DNA from: Achatina immaculata
Taxonomy: Eukaryota; Mollusca; Gastropoda; Stylommatophora; Achatinidae
Reading direction: 5' to 3'
Length of the DNA stretch: 64,000 nt
NCBI GenBank assembly: GCA_009760885.1
Contig: CM019700.1
Span: forward strand, 5,608,488 to 5,672,487
The number at the start of each line of letters is the position of its first letter. Position 1 is the stretch's first letter. The notes beneath the pieces were generated by a model. It ran no database searches, was not told where the DNA came from, and worked only from the letters and a program-made list of their open reading frames with translations. The translations under genes and the position numbers were made by a program. Of the stretch, positions 44,735-55,204 are shown in pieces.

Positions 44735-44850
44735 TTGTTATATGAGCAGCATATTTATAGAATGCCTGGAACAGAGTGAAAGGGCAGAATGCCAGAAGGG
44801 CATGCGTTCCCAATTCTTAACCCTTTTGAAATAAAGACCAATCAGTCAAT
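44735..44850 (+). mobile_element. LINE 3' end, diverged CR1/L2-like subfamily
   Basis: GAAAGGGCAGAATGCCAGAAG, GCGTTCCCAATTCTTAACCC and AAATAAAGACCAATCAGTC parallel the 3' UTR at 45100-45185 but are clearly diverged, with (AATC)n in place of (ATTC)n. Confidence 0.6.
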
Positions 44851-44852
44851 CC

Positions 44853-44883
<31 letters not shown>

Positions 44884-44888
<5 letters not shown>

Positions 44889-45190
44889 TGTTAAAAAACA
44901 TGTTAGAAGATCTGTATTTACAATGTATTTTTGTTTATGTATATGTCTGCGTGTGTATGTATGCGTGAGTGCTATTTTATTAGGTTAATTACTTCTTCTC
45001 TTTTACTTTGAATGTAGTAGTTAAATCTTACACTCTTTTAATATGTTTTTTCCTAATTTAATTAGTATATTTGTACTAAATCAAGTGTGTGGGAAGAATG
45101 AAAGATGGAGTGATGAAGGGCAGAATATAAGACGGGCCTGCGTGCCCAATTCTTTGCCCTTTAAAAATAAAGATTATTCATTCATTCATT
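44884..45190 (+). mobile_element. CR1/L2-like LINE 3' UTR
   Basis: Matches the reverse of 7059-7380: AACATGTTAGAAGATCTGT, GCCCAATTCTTTGCCCTTT and AAAAATAAAGATTATTCATT with an (ATTC)n tail. Confidence 0.87.
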
Positions 45191-45650
45191 CTCTCTACAT
45201 TGAATTTAATTATGTGCTCACAGCGAGCTTCGTAAATCTGACATTTTGTAAATACTGTGGTCCGCTCCATGATGGTAAAAAGTCCCTCTGTGTTTGGCCC
45301 GCCGGAGGTTGCCCCTTGCCCGCGTATTAGTCTGTGAATCATGACAGATCCGTATCCAGCCTCCTCGCATGCCGTCAGGTTACATGTTGTTTTTCTTTCT
45401 TTAATAACACTAGTCGTGGACGGAGCTGTGGACAGATGATGAGAACTAGAAGGGACTGTTGATCTACCCCGGTTAGTCAGACTCTGACTAGAAGCCTGGT
45501 CGTATATGATGTACAGCGCTGTTTATTGATCCGTTCTGGCGAGTTTAGCGTTACCAGGTCTTGTAGGTCGAAGAAGACAGTGCCTGGCCACGTGGCCGCT
45601 GCTAGTGTGGGTTTACACATTATCCTGTACTCTAGTACTCATGACCAGTG

Positions 45651-46341
45651 GTTCTCATACCTTTTTTTTTTTAAATTTTAGATTGAGACACTGCCATACT
45701 TTGTAACGCAGATTTCTTTAGCGGCACACCTGTGTTCTTAATGCTGGGCTCTTCATCCAGTTAACCGTATATTTTCAGCATTCTCAGAGGTTGCATACCT
45801 CATTGACTATATTCTGATACATTTATAAAGGTAAAGGTAATCCTGTCATGGCTTAGAGGCACACAGGGATATGGTGTTAGTGCCCATATTTTCCTTGACC
45901 TGTCAGCACACTAGAGGGTGATATGGTCAGTATTACGCCTGGCTGCCTTTCCTTCCCCAACTCCAGAAGAAGTCGGGTACCCATTTCTACAGCTGGGTGA
46001 CTGAGGTGCCTCCGGCCAAATTCGAACCCCCGACCTTCGTCATGTACACATAAATAATTTTTTAAAAAAAGGTTGAGAGCGGTTTTAAATTTTAGTATAC
46101 AAGGCATTCTTTTCAATGTGAAATGTGACCCTGCTTGGAGATAACAGATCTCTGGTCATTTCAGCTCTGGCTGCAGCGGTACAAACAATTAAATTGCTGC
46201 GGGTTCTCTACCGGACGTCTATTTAGTATATAAATTAGCAGAAATACTCAAACATGTTTTTACTCTAAAAATTTGGCGGCACACCTCTTATTCCCTCGCG
46301 ACACACCACTATGTCGCCGGCACATCGTATGAAAAACTATG
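45651..46341. mobile_element. hAT-like non-autonomous element with SINE inside
   Basis: The left end CAGTGGTTCTCATACC and the right end CGTATGAAAAACTATG are degenerate inverted repeats (11 of 16). Sub-terminal GCGGCACACC occurs at both ends. The CAGTGGTTCTCA start is typical of hAT elements. A type 2 SINE lies at 45830-46040. Confidence 0.5.
45830..46040 (-). mobile_element. tRNA-SINE (core type 2), head truncated
   Basis: Carries GATCCTGTCATG-like 3' end, GTGTTAGTGCCCATATTTTC, CTCTAGTGTGC core in reverse, and ends at the B box TTCGAACCCCCGACC. The A-box half of the head is lost. Confidence 0.82.
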
Positions 46342-46375
46342 TTTTAATTCTGGCATTAAAAAAATGTTGCTAGTG

Positions 46376-46378
<3 letters not shown>

Positions 46379-46424
<46 letters not shown>
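46379..46424. repeat. (AT)n microsatellite
   Basis: About 22 AT units. Confidence 0.95.
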
Positions 46425-46427
<3 letters not shown>

Positions 46428-46652
46428 TTTGCACAGTTTATGTAGCTCTGTCATATCTTTTCTTTATTCCTCTGATGCTGCTATTACGAGAGCTACCTCT
46501 GTTTAATGTTATAAGTAACACTGTTCTAGAGGTAGGAGCGATGAAGGTAGTTTCGGTAAGAACGTTTAATGTGAGGCCAGAAGACATTAGAGGGCCATTG
46601 ATTACTATTCGCACTACGGAAATCAGAAACTACGAGGCTTTGGTACCGTAAG

Positions 46653-46825
46653 GTAAGAGAACAAATTTTGTAGGTTTAGACTTCGAAAAAATCGTAGACA
46701 AAGCACTTTAGTAGGACGTGAGAGAAAGAAAAATCACCTGGGACTCGAACTCGGAATCTGATAGGACGAGCAGCCGTCTAGCCACGAGAGAACAGCGTAC
46801 TATCGACTTAGCCAACTAGCACCCC
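46653..46825 (-). mobile_element. tRNA-derived SINE (type 3)
   Basis: In reverse: GGGGTGCTAGTTGGCTAAGT, GAGTTCGAGTCCCAGGTGA, TCTACGATTTTTTCGAAG. A and B boxes are present. Same family as 30229-30413. Confidence 0.82.
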
Positions 46826-47420
46826 AAAAAAAGGTGTTTTGTTGACATAGTCTTTAGTAACTGCTTAGCAGACATGAGAGATCGTGACACCCGGAAAGAA
46901 ACGAGGTCGTGACACACAGAAATTCCGTAGCTTAGACTCATTCTCTCTAGCAGGTACCAACTAGACAAACATACACACGGTCTCCTGCCATGTCTGGTGC
47001 AAACTTGAACAACAAAAACAAACGAAAGAATACTTGTTACATGAGGTAATTCTCTTGTGATGTGTCTGGTTTGGCTCGCCTGCTACGTAAATAGTTCTCC
47101 GAGAGATTAGAAGAGGATACTAAAGGAGCTCCAAGTGTTTGATTTTTCATCACTTTTCCCCCGTTTTTTTTGTTGTTTTGTCTGCCGTGTTTTGTGTTGC
47201 CTTTTTTTTTTGGTATATGGTCCTTGAAAAAAGTCTTTTGCCGAAATATTGTTTTTGTTGTATGTTCTTTATTTGTACGTGCTCATCTTACTTTGTGCCA
47301 CTCTTGCCCCCTTGCCCACTTTCACGCCCCCCCCTCTCTCTCACTCACTCACTCACTTACACATTTTCATTTGTAAAACTGATCCCATACACATTTGTTC
47401 TACTAGTCCCAGGCAAACTC
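46826..47420. other. Unassigned stretch
   Basis: T-rich between 47140 and 47230. The hydrophobic frames on the plus strand are low-complexity. No gene supported. Confidence 0.35.
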
Positions 47421-47429
47421 ATCCCTGTG

Positions 47430-47695
47430 TGTTGGTGGTCTAGGGGGAGACAAAGAGACCACGGGAGTAAACCTCCAAAGAAAGTTCAGCAGGGGCCTAC
47501 CCGAAGGCAGTTGGCGAAGAGATTTGCTAGCCTGTTCAGCTTCTGGAATCTACCACAAACTGTGCTAGATTTTCTGAGTTACGGGCCTTGTTCCTTGTAG
47601 GGTGGAGTGTGGATAGTTTAACATGGAACCAGCTGCCTGGGTGAAGCAGCATGCAATAATAATAGTAATAACAACAGTAATAACAATAATAAAGA
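47430..47695 (+). mobile_element. Probable CR1/L2-type LINE C-terminus
   Basis: Reads RQLAKRFASLFSFWNLPQTV and LDF..., resembling the F-x-x-R..W-N-x-L-P-x-x-V motif at the end of CR1/L2-type proteins. It ends in an (AATAAT)n-like tail at 47655-47695. Assignment is by motif only. Confidence 0.4.
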
Positions 47696-48245
47696 AAACT
47701 GACTGTTGTAGAGAGCAAAAAAAAAAACCATTAGATCACCAGAAAATACACCCCCCCCCCAAACTCCCCACAACATCAGGCAAGCGTTTCAGACCTTTCA
47801 TAATAGTAATAATCTGCTTGCCTTTGTCTGTGTCAGCCTACATGTCTGTTTGTCTGTCTGACTGACTGACTGTTTGCTTTTCCGTCTGTCTGCCTGCCTG
47901 CCTCCACCCACCCGTCCAAAGCTTTGAAGTGGAAATCCTAGAAATGGCCATGTTCTGTCTCACCTGTCAGCACAGATACTATCACTATTACGCATGGCCA
48001 GCCACACGACCTAATAGCCTTGGATAACTGGGACAACGACGGCCACATACAACGCCTTGCCACAAATTTGCTGCTTGACTGCAGTAGCTCTTATCTGTAA
48101 TCTGGTGAACATTGTAATGGCGACTATAAAGTCACTGCCGTAGATCTCATTCAAATGATTTCAGCGACAGCCGTTTTCCATTTTTATTTCTAATGTGAAC
48201 TGTTTCTCAGGGCTTAGAAGTCAGACATAATGAAATAAGCAGAAT
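47696..48245. other. Unassigned stretch
   Basis: C run at 47751-47760 and TGTC/TGAC repeats near 47840-47900. No gene recognised. Confidence 0.35.
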
Positions 48246-48247
48246 AT

Positions 48248-48480
48248 AATATATTTTGGACATATTAAACGTCATGAGAAATTATAGAAGACCGTCTTGG
48301 AAGGGTATATAATAGGAAAAAAGAAAGAGAGGAAGACCAAGGCGAAGATGGCTGCAAGACATCGTTGATAATCTGCAAATGGATGCATCAGCAGCAGGGC
48401 ATCTTGCCCACAACCGAGAGGCTTACAGGAGAGCTGTTAGGGAGGCAAAGTTCCGAAAGGGACATGCGAGTGACTGATTG
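48248..48480 (+). mobile_element. RTE-like LINE (family A) 3' end
   Basis: GHIKRHEKL-like start, RKRGRPRRRWLQDIVDNLQM and AHNREAYRRAVREAKF, then a (GACT)n-like tail in place of (GAAT)n. It joins family B at about 48498. Confidence 0.83.
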
Positions 48481-48497
48481 ACTGTATCTCACCCTGA

Positions 48498-49172
48498 GTG
48501 ATGGTCATCTCAAAGAAAAGAATACCACCAAAATGCAGCTTTACCATCGATGGCACACATCTGAAACAAGTTGATAGATTCAAGTGCTTAGGAAATATTA
48601 TAACAACTTATAAGAAATGTCACAACGATATAAAAAAAAAAAGAAAAGCAGACGTCCTCAGGCAAAGCCAGCATTCCAGACATTGAGACACATCTTGTGC
48701 AACAGATCCATGTCAAAGGAAACAAGATTCCGAGTACTTAAATGTTACATCGAGCCAATTCTGTTTTATGGATGTGAAGCATGGTCCATGAGTAAGAAAG
48801 CACAACGAGAAATGGAGGTCATGGAAATGTGGTTTATAAAAAAGATGTAGAAGGTATCATGGACAGCTAAGGAAACCAATGAAAAAGTCTTAAAGAGAGG
48901 CTGGAGTTAAAAAAAGCAAATTATAGCAAAGGTCGGAAGCAGACAGTCCAGATTTGTAGGGCATTTTCTGAGAAGAAGACAATTGGAACACACTGTGGCA
49001 ACTGGAAAAATTGAGGGAAGAAGAGACAGAGGAAGACAAAGAGAGAAGATGGGCTGTCAGTGTGGCTAGGAAGAAAGTCACCGGCGGAGCTTATAATCAC
49101 CTCAAAAGACGGGGAATTGTGGAGAGAAATGATCGCCTACTTCACGCGGCATGGCATTTGATTGATTTAACT
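48498..49172 (+). mobile_element. RTE-like LINE (family B) C-terminus
   Basis: Reads VISKKRIPPKCSFTIDGTHL, TRFRVLKCYIEPILFYGCEA, MEMWFIKKM, a stop, then SRFVGHFLRRRQLEH and GRRDRGRQREK, ending CGGCATGGCATTTGATTGATT. At least two frame breaks. Same family as 18256-19330. Confidence 0.85.
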
Positions 49173-49234
49173 GTTTTAAGTAGATTAGTTTGCTGATTCT
49201 GGGCATAATTTTGTGTCTTGGTTGTTTTGTTTTT

Positions 49235-50143
49235 TCTTTCTCTATCTAACATCGTGAGCAAGATGTTCTGAAGTTTTCTCTGTCCCTGACATAGTGAGCA
49301 TGATGTTCTGAGGTTTTCTCTTTCCGTTGAATTATGAGATGGTTGTTCTGAGGCTTTCTCGTTCTCTTGGACCATGAGAATGTTCTGAGGTTTTCTCTTT
49401 CCTTTGAATAATGAGAAGGATGTTCTAAGGCTTTCTCGTTCCCTTGGACCATGAGAATGTTCTGAGGTTTTCTCTTTCCTTTGAATAATGAGAAGGATGT
49501 TCTGAGGCTTTCTCGTTCCCTTGAACTATGGGGAAGATGTTCTGAGGTTTTATCTTTCCCTGGAACTATGAGAAGGATGTTCTGAGGTTTTATCTTTCCC
49601 TGGAACTATGAGAATGATGTTCTGAGGTTTTCTCCCTCACGTGAACTATGAGCAGATTGTTCTGAGGTTTTCTCGTTCCCTTGAACTATGAGAAGGATGT
49701 TCTGAGGTTTTCTCGTTCCCTTGAACTATGAGAAGGATGTTGTGAGGTTTTCTCTTTCCCTGGAACTATGAGAAGGTTGTTCTGAGGTTTTCTGTTTCCC
49801 AGGAACTTGAGAAGGAAGGTGTGAGGTTTTCTCTCTCCCGGGAACTGTGAGTATGTTCTGATGTTTTCTCTTTCCCTGTAACTATAAGCACGATGTTCTG
49901 ATTTTTTTTCTCTCTACTGGGAAAACTATGAGAAGGATGTTCTGAGGTTTTCTCCGTCCCAGGAACTGTGAGCACGATGTTCTGAAGTATTATCTCTTCT
50001 GGGAACTATGAGCAGGATGTTCTGAGGTTTTCTCTCCTCTGGGAACTGTGAGCATGATGTTCTGTTTTCTCTCTCTCTCTCGAACTGTGAGCATGATGTT
50101 CTGTTTTTTCTCTTCCGGGAACTATGTGCATGATGTTCTGAGG

Positions 50144-50176
<33 letters not shown>

Positions 50177-50319
50177 ACTATGAGCATGATGTTCTGTTTT
50201 CTCTCTTCCAGGAACTGTGTGCATGATGTTCTGAGGTTTTCTCTCTCTCTCTCTCTCGAACTGTGAGCATGATGTTCTGTTTTCTCTCTTCCGGGAACTA
50301 TGAGCATGATGTTCTGAGG

Positions 50320-50352
<33 letters not shown>

Positions 50353-50640
50353 ACTGTGAGCATGATGTTCTGTTTTCTCTCTTCCGGGAACTGTGAGCAT
50401 GATGTTCTGTTTTCTCTCTTCCGGGAACTATGAGCATGATGTTCTGTTTTCTCTCTTCCGGGAACTGTGAGCATGATGTTCTGAAGTTTTCTCTCTCTCG
50501 AGAACTGTGAACATGATGTTCTGAGGTTTTCTCTTTCTCAAGAACTGTGAACATGATGTTCTGAGGTTTTCTCTCTCTCAAGAACTGTGGGCAGGATGTT
50601 CTGTTTTCTCTCTTCCGGAAACTGTGTGCAGAATGTTCTT
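49235..50640. repeat. ~40-bp minisatellite, about 36 copies, with inner (TC)n growth
   Basis: Units of GAACTATGAGAAGGATGTTC, TGAGGTTTTCTCGTTCCCTT. From about 50050 onwards the TTTCTCTCT part has expanded into (TC)n of varying length, and shortened units without the GAGG block alternate with full ones. The minus-strand frames such as REREKPQNI are by-products. Confidence 0.92.
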
Positions 50641-51509
50641 AGCAGTCGATGCCTGTAATTCTAGCATAATATGAAATTGAAATTGAGCAACTGTGACTAG
50701 CTTGAAGAGCTAGGATGTAGCCCCAAAAACTGTCAGCTTCAAAGGGAACTTGGCCATCCTTGAGAATCATGTCATGTTAGCCAGGCTGAACATGCTACTA
50801 GGTGCACTATCGAGGATGTAGGATACGGTTTACCGCCGTACCAGACACTCGTAGCTTTACTAAAGCGTTAGTGAGTCGCCGGCGAGTCTTTACAGGCAGT
50901 GGAAGTTAGAAAGCAGTGAGTGTCACCGCAGTGTCCCTCCAGCCCGGACACAGCTAGGCCTTGTACAGCGTCTTGTCAGCGTCTTCTGCTTTAGAGTGGA
51001 GTATCTTTACTAGAGCGTTGGACCTGGCACACAACTTGATTTGCTGACCTCGGCGGTTGGGAGTTCTCGGTAAGAAAATGTACGAACATCGTTAGGTTGT
51101 AACAGAACACATTAACGTTTCGACTTTCGTCTTCGTCAGGCAAAACACTTAGCTCAGAAGGGGGAATATCTGATTACGTACCGGACTGAGAAAAATGGTT
51201 CTATCTGTATGGGAGAAATAAAGAATATGTGACAAAGAGGATAGGAGCAAAAGTTCATTTAGCTGTAATACTCCCCCTCCCCCCTCGCTGTATTCAAATG
51301 AGAGACGGAGATCTTATGTCAGAGAGAAAAAGAGTTTGTTTACTTTCCTTTGCTGTGTCGTATTGAGTTTACAGAGTGGGCAAAACATGATACATTTTAG
51401 TTATTTGTAAGTTCATGAACAAATCCAAGAACAGGGATGACTGGAGAAGCTTTGTCGGCGGGCCTTTCTCCTAAGGAGGTGACCGGGCGGTGGTGATGAT
51501 GATGAAGTT
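50641..51509. other. Mostly unassigned stretch
   Basis: 50740-50830 weakly resembles REP-A (TTAGCCAGGCTGAACATG). 51113-51142 has ACGTTTCGACTTTCGTCTTC, a motif shared with 34548-34580. No gene recognised. Confidence 0.4.
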
Positions 51510-52199
51510 CAACGTGTTAGAATTATCTTTTGTGTTTCTTGTGGCAGTCTTTGATACAGCATCTCTCTCTTTCTCCTTAAGTGCCCAGGGCACATGGGGC
51601 TTCCGCACGGGTTTTCCACAAATGCCTGTCCTTCGCCTTTTTTTCTGCTCTTGCCCAGGCGAGCCCTCTATTGCTCAACATCCTTTCTGTTCTTCTCCAC
51701 GTCTCTTTTGGTCTACCCTTACTTCTGTTCCCCTGTGGTGTCCATCTTAGTGCTATTTTTGGTAGTGAGTTGTCAGTCATTCGGAGCACATGTCCCAACC
51801 ATTGCCAGCGTCTTTCCTCAATAATTGTTGTCAGTGGCTTCATCTGCATTTCTGCCAGCAAGATGTTATTTCTTATGGTGTTTGGCCAAAATAATTTTCT
51901 AATTCTTCGTAAACATTTAGTCTGGAAAGAATTAACCTTGTTTTCCATGGCCTTGGTGACCTTCCAGCGTTCACTTCCATAGAGTAGTACACTTAGAACA
52001 TTACTCTTAAATATCCTGATTTTCGTATGTATGCTTAGTTTTTTAGATTTCCATATAGTCTGCAGCGTTGCAAAAGCCTGGTTTGCTCTAGTAAGTCTGC
52101 TGCTGATGTCATCTGTGCTGTCTCCATTTTCTACTACTCTGCTGCCAACGTGTTAGAATTATCTTTTGTGTTTCTTGTGGCAGTCTCTGATACAGCATC
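51510..52199. repeat. 54-bp direct repeats flanking a LINE
   Basis: Bases 51510-51563 recur at 52146-52199 with one difference (T or C in GTCTYTGATACAGC). They border the family D LINE exactly. If a target duplication, it is far longer than usual for a LINE. Confidence 0.92.
51564..52145 (-). mobile_element. LINE (family D), RT thumb and C-terminus
   Basis: The minus strand reads NSFQTKCLRRIRKLFWPNTI, WQWLGHVLRMTDNSLPKIAL, RWTPQGNRSKGRPKETWRRT and AWARAEKKAKDRHLWKT, with a (GA)n tail at the low-coordinate end. It extends about 200 bases further 5' than the other D copies. One frameshift at RRTERM. Confidence 0.9.
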
Positions 52200-52456
52200 G
52201 CCAGAGGAGAAAACAGGACAAAGAGAAGGCAGAAGACGGAAACGCAGAAGACTGGGCACAGAACAGTATGATTTTCTATTACCCTGTTTACGTAAATTCA
52301 GTAAACTCAGCCATGAAAGAAGCCCTTCATCAAAACTATGCTTGGCAGTTCCACAGCCATCTTATACCTTCTTAAAAAAACATCCTATAGGAAGCAAAGT
52401 GGATGTAAAAAAATTGCTTTATAGTTGCTTTATAATGAAGGATATTGGCAAATAGA
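52184..52456 (+). CDS. Candidate host exon, unknown protein
   Basis: A pyrimidine-rich tract ending TTTCTTGTGGCAG precedes an 90-codon open segment starting SDTASPEEKTGQREG. It has a basic RRRKRRR cluster that could be a nuclear signal, then EQYDFLLPCLRKFSKLSHER and KKLLYSCFIMKDIGK before a stop. Composition looks protein-like and it does not resemble the repeats here. I do not recognise the protein. It may be an exon, a retropseudogene or part of an unknown element. Confidence 0.3.
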
Positions 52457-52498
52457 TCCTTCAGTAAAAGAAAGATAACTTCTTTTTATTTCCCCAGT

Positions 52499-52693
52499 CT
52501 GAAAAAAAAAGAAGTCAGTATGTGTGAGAATGATGGAGTCAGCGAAGGCCTTGTTAGATTCAGACCTCTTGGAGACTTACAAAGCGTTGATAGTCGTTGG
52601 CGTTTTCTTTCAGAGCGCCCGGCAGAACTGAAGATTGAATTGCTGGAGATTAAGGAATCCGCTCTAAGATGCGCGGTACCGATGGAAAATTAG
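52499..52693 (+). CDS. Candidate second exon, unknown protein
   Basis: An acceptor-like CTTCTTTTTATTTCCCCAG is followed by an open segment reading KKKEVSMCENDGVSEGLVRF, RPLGDLQSVDSRWRFLSERP and AELKIELLEIKESALRCAVP, then MEN and a stop. Composition is protein-like. The upstream segment ends in a stop about 40 bases earlier, so the two are not obviously one reading frame. Function unknown. Confidence 0.28.
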   Translation: MKKKEVSMCENDGVSEGLVRFRPLGDLQSVDSRWRFLSERPAELKIELLEIKESALRCAVPMEN

Positions 52694-53160
52694 TTAAAGA
52701 GTAGGACTGACGCTCACAGCTGTAGTAGAGCAGGTTGTGGAAGAAGGGAGACTTCTGGAGCACTGAGAATATGAGCAATGAAGAGGTATCGTGGCATTAG
52801 CTGGGGAAGAACGGTCAGTTCAGTAGCAAGAAGTCTTTGTTCTTGAAGCTTGTAGTGTCTTCCTTCCTTCCTTCCTTCCTGCCTGCCTTCCTTCCTTCCT
52901 TCCTTCCTGGTCTATAGAGAAATGATGAAATGAATTATAGTGACCGGGTCCTGTACACGCTACGTAATAGTTGATTCTAGTCATTTAGCTTAATGACCAC
53001 ACTGAACAACGATTTCGCAGTGCTATCTCTGTGGGCACGCATCTTGTGCACACAAGTTTGGCTCTCATTTGCTACTAAAAAACGATACAGCGTTCTGATT
53101 GTGCTACGATCTTTTAACTAGTTTTTTTTGTTTGTTCCTGGCTTTCATGTTATGGACAAA
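52694..53160. other. Unassigned stretch with (CCTT)n
   Basis: (CTTC)n at about 52857-52908. Otherwise no recognised feature. Confidence 0.4.
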
Positions 53161-53174
53161 TCTCACACAAATGC

Positions 53175-53760
53175 TCTACATATATCATTGTGTCTCACTT
53201 TTGTTTTCCCTTCATCATTGTATCTCACTTTTGTTTTCTCTCCATCGTTGTATTTCACGTTTGCTTTTCCTCCGTCATTGTATCTCACTTTTGTTTTTCC
53301 TTCATCATTGTGTTTTGTTTTTCCTTCGTCGTTGTAGCTTACTTTTGTTTTCCCTTCATTATCGTTTCTCACTTTTGTTTTCCCTCCATCATTGTATCTC
53401 ACTTTTGTTTTCCCTTCATCATTGTATATCACTTTTGTTTTCCCTCCATCATTGTATATCACTTTTGTTTTCCCTCCATCATTGTATCTCACTTTTGTTT
53501 TTCCTTCATCATTGTATCTCACTTTTGTTTTCCCTTCATCATTGTATATCACTTTTGTTTTCCCTCCATCATTGTATCTCACTTTTGTTTTTCTTTCATC
53601 GTTGCTTCTCAGTTGTGCTTTCCCTCCATATTTTTATTTCACTTTTGCTTTCTCTCCGTCATTAGATCTCCATTGTGCTTTCCCTCCATCATTGTATTCC
53701 TGTTTTGCTTTCCTTTCATCATTGTATCTCAGTTGTGATTTCATTCCATCATTGTACCTC
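53175..53760. repeat. 30-bp minisatellite, about 19 copies
   Basis: Unit CATCATTGTATCTCACTTTT plus GTTTTCCCTT. The 30-base period keeps reading frames open: the minus strand gives a repeated decapeptide GKTKVRYNDE over about 135 codons, and the plus strand hydrophobic frames. Edge units are more diverged. Confidence 0.92.
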
Positions 53761-54056
53761 GCCTTTAGACTACGTGTAATCCCGTTTGCCTCTAGAGGTT
53801 CACCAGGCAGTATTTCCCTAGGAAAGCGGGAGCCACTAATTCATGCAAACATTCCACAGCCACCTTAATCTTCTTCTACTGAGTATTGTCATGCATCGAA
53901 GGTTAGTTGTATGCATCACGTCAAGAGTTGCTTATTTTGACCTGTCATGGGATCCTGATGTTTATTTGTTAATTTTCTTTTTTGTGTAAACGGAGATGAT
54001 GAAGATAGAAACAGCAGATGTTTGTGTCCTTAAATCATGAACATGTTCAATCCGCT

Positions 54057-54415
54057 TGTACTTGTACGAACTCCTTGTAACTGAGAGATTTTGTTCTTTG
54101 CAGCCGATGCCGTGAAGGTGTTGAGACACAGCATTCGTATCGGCGTGGGAGCGGGTTACGGCAGCTACTTTTTTTCAGTTTCCGGAGTACAGCTAAAAAG
54201 CAAGGGGGGGGGGGTGGGAGCCAGGTGTGCAATACTTCTTTAGCAGACTCCACCACCATGGGGACTACGGCGATCCCTGCCCCATTAGCCAGGTTAGGTT
54301 TGTTACTGGGGGGTACCAGCGAAGAGGTGGGACAGGGTCTTGGTCAGCTATGGTTCGCTAACCCTGACGCTGGCGTATCAGCTATGGGTCGCCGACTACC
54401 TCATCGGTCAAGCGT
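54057..54415 (+). repeat. REP-A copy, longest form
   Basis: From CTTGTACTTGTACGAACTCC to GGGTCGCCGACTACCTCATC, including GGTTCGCTAACCCTGACGC, which some copies lack. A G run interrupts it at 54200. Confidence 0.85.
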
Positions 54416-54779
54416 CTTGCGGGTCTGGTAGATCAGAGCGCTTGTTATTTTTAAGGTGATCCAGTATTCGGTGCCATTTTCTTATAGCATGCCACATTTA
54501 GGCGCTGTATTTCCTTATCCGGGCGTTGATTTTAACGTCTGCTGAGAAGGTGACCCTATTTATAGATGCGGAAAACATCTCGAGTGCTTGATGTATAAAA
54601 GTTAATGTTTTTTTTTTAACAGTTGTAAATCTAAGGTTTGAATTCAAGCGTATTTCCGTTTAAGGGTATTTTGAGCAGTGTTCACTGTATTTACTATCCA
54701 GGATATCTGGTCCCTGTGAGCGTGTATCATCGGTAGGATTAAATTTCCACACCATGGACCATGCTCTTAACTAGTGACT

Positions 54780-55057
54780 AAAAAGTAAAGTAAAGATAGT
54801 CCCATAGCATTTCAAATGCCGTAGGGGGTGAAGCGTTAGAGACCTCATTATGCTGGGTCATCAGCGTATGAGGTAGGGTGACCAGTTCCTTTCCTCGCTG
54901 CCTTTACTTCCCAGATTTTCTCTGGTACCCATTTCACGAGGCTGGGTCGACCTCAGGGCCGTATTGGTCGGAAAAAAAATCCCGTTCAGCTGGGGATTCG
55001 AACCCTCGACCATTTGGTTGCTAGACGAGTGCTCTAACCACTACGCTAGCCGGCCCC
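54780..55057 (-). mobile_element. tRNA-derived SINE with 12-bp TSD
   Basis: In reverse: head GGGGCCGGCTAGCGTAGTGG with TAGCGTAGTGGTTAGAGC (A box) and GAGGGTTCGAATCCCC (B box). The core has CCCAGCCTCGTGAAATGGG and TACCAGAGAAAATCTGGG as in type 1, then a different 3' part ending GGGACTATCTTTAC. Perfect TAACTAGTGACT lies on both sides (54768-54779 and 55058-55069). The head is close to a true tRNA, so the copy may be young. Confidence 0.9.
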
Positions 55058-55204
55058 TAACTAGTGACTGCAGAGGGGGGGGGGGGAAATATATATTCTC
55101 GTATGGTCACCTGGTTTGAAAGTTCACTCGCGGTGTAATCGTGGAGAAAAAAAAAACAAGGGGGGGGGTATTGCGTGTGTTTATCGTTTCACTTTATACA
55201 AGTG

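Larger units (their letters stand above)
44143..45325. mobile_element. Possible hAT-like element split by LINE insertions
   Basis: The left end GGGCAACCCTTGGCCCGCC and the right end GGCCCGCCGGAGGTTGCCCC are inverted and resemble hAT termini. About 420 bases at the left and 135 at the right remain around inserted LINE 3' ends. No transposase is seen. Exact ends and TSD are uncertain. Confidence 0.4.

Noticed and set aside
47139..47600. 153-codon plus-strand frame as a secreted or membrane protein
   Set aside because: The first two-thirds is T-rich low-complexity sequence; only the end resembles a LINE C-terminus.
50006..50581. 191-codon minus-strand frame with REREREKPQNI repeats
   Set aside because: By-product of the 40-bp array with inner TC repeats; same frame opens on shadows in both strands.
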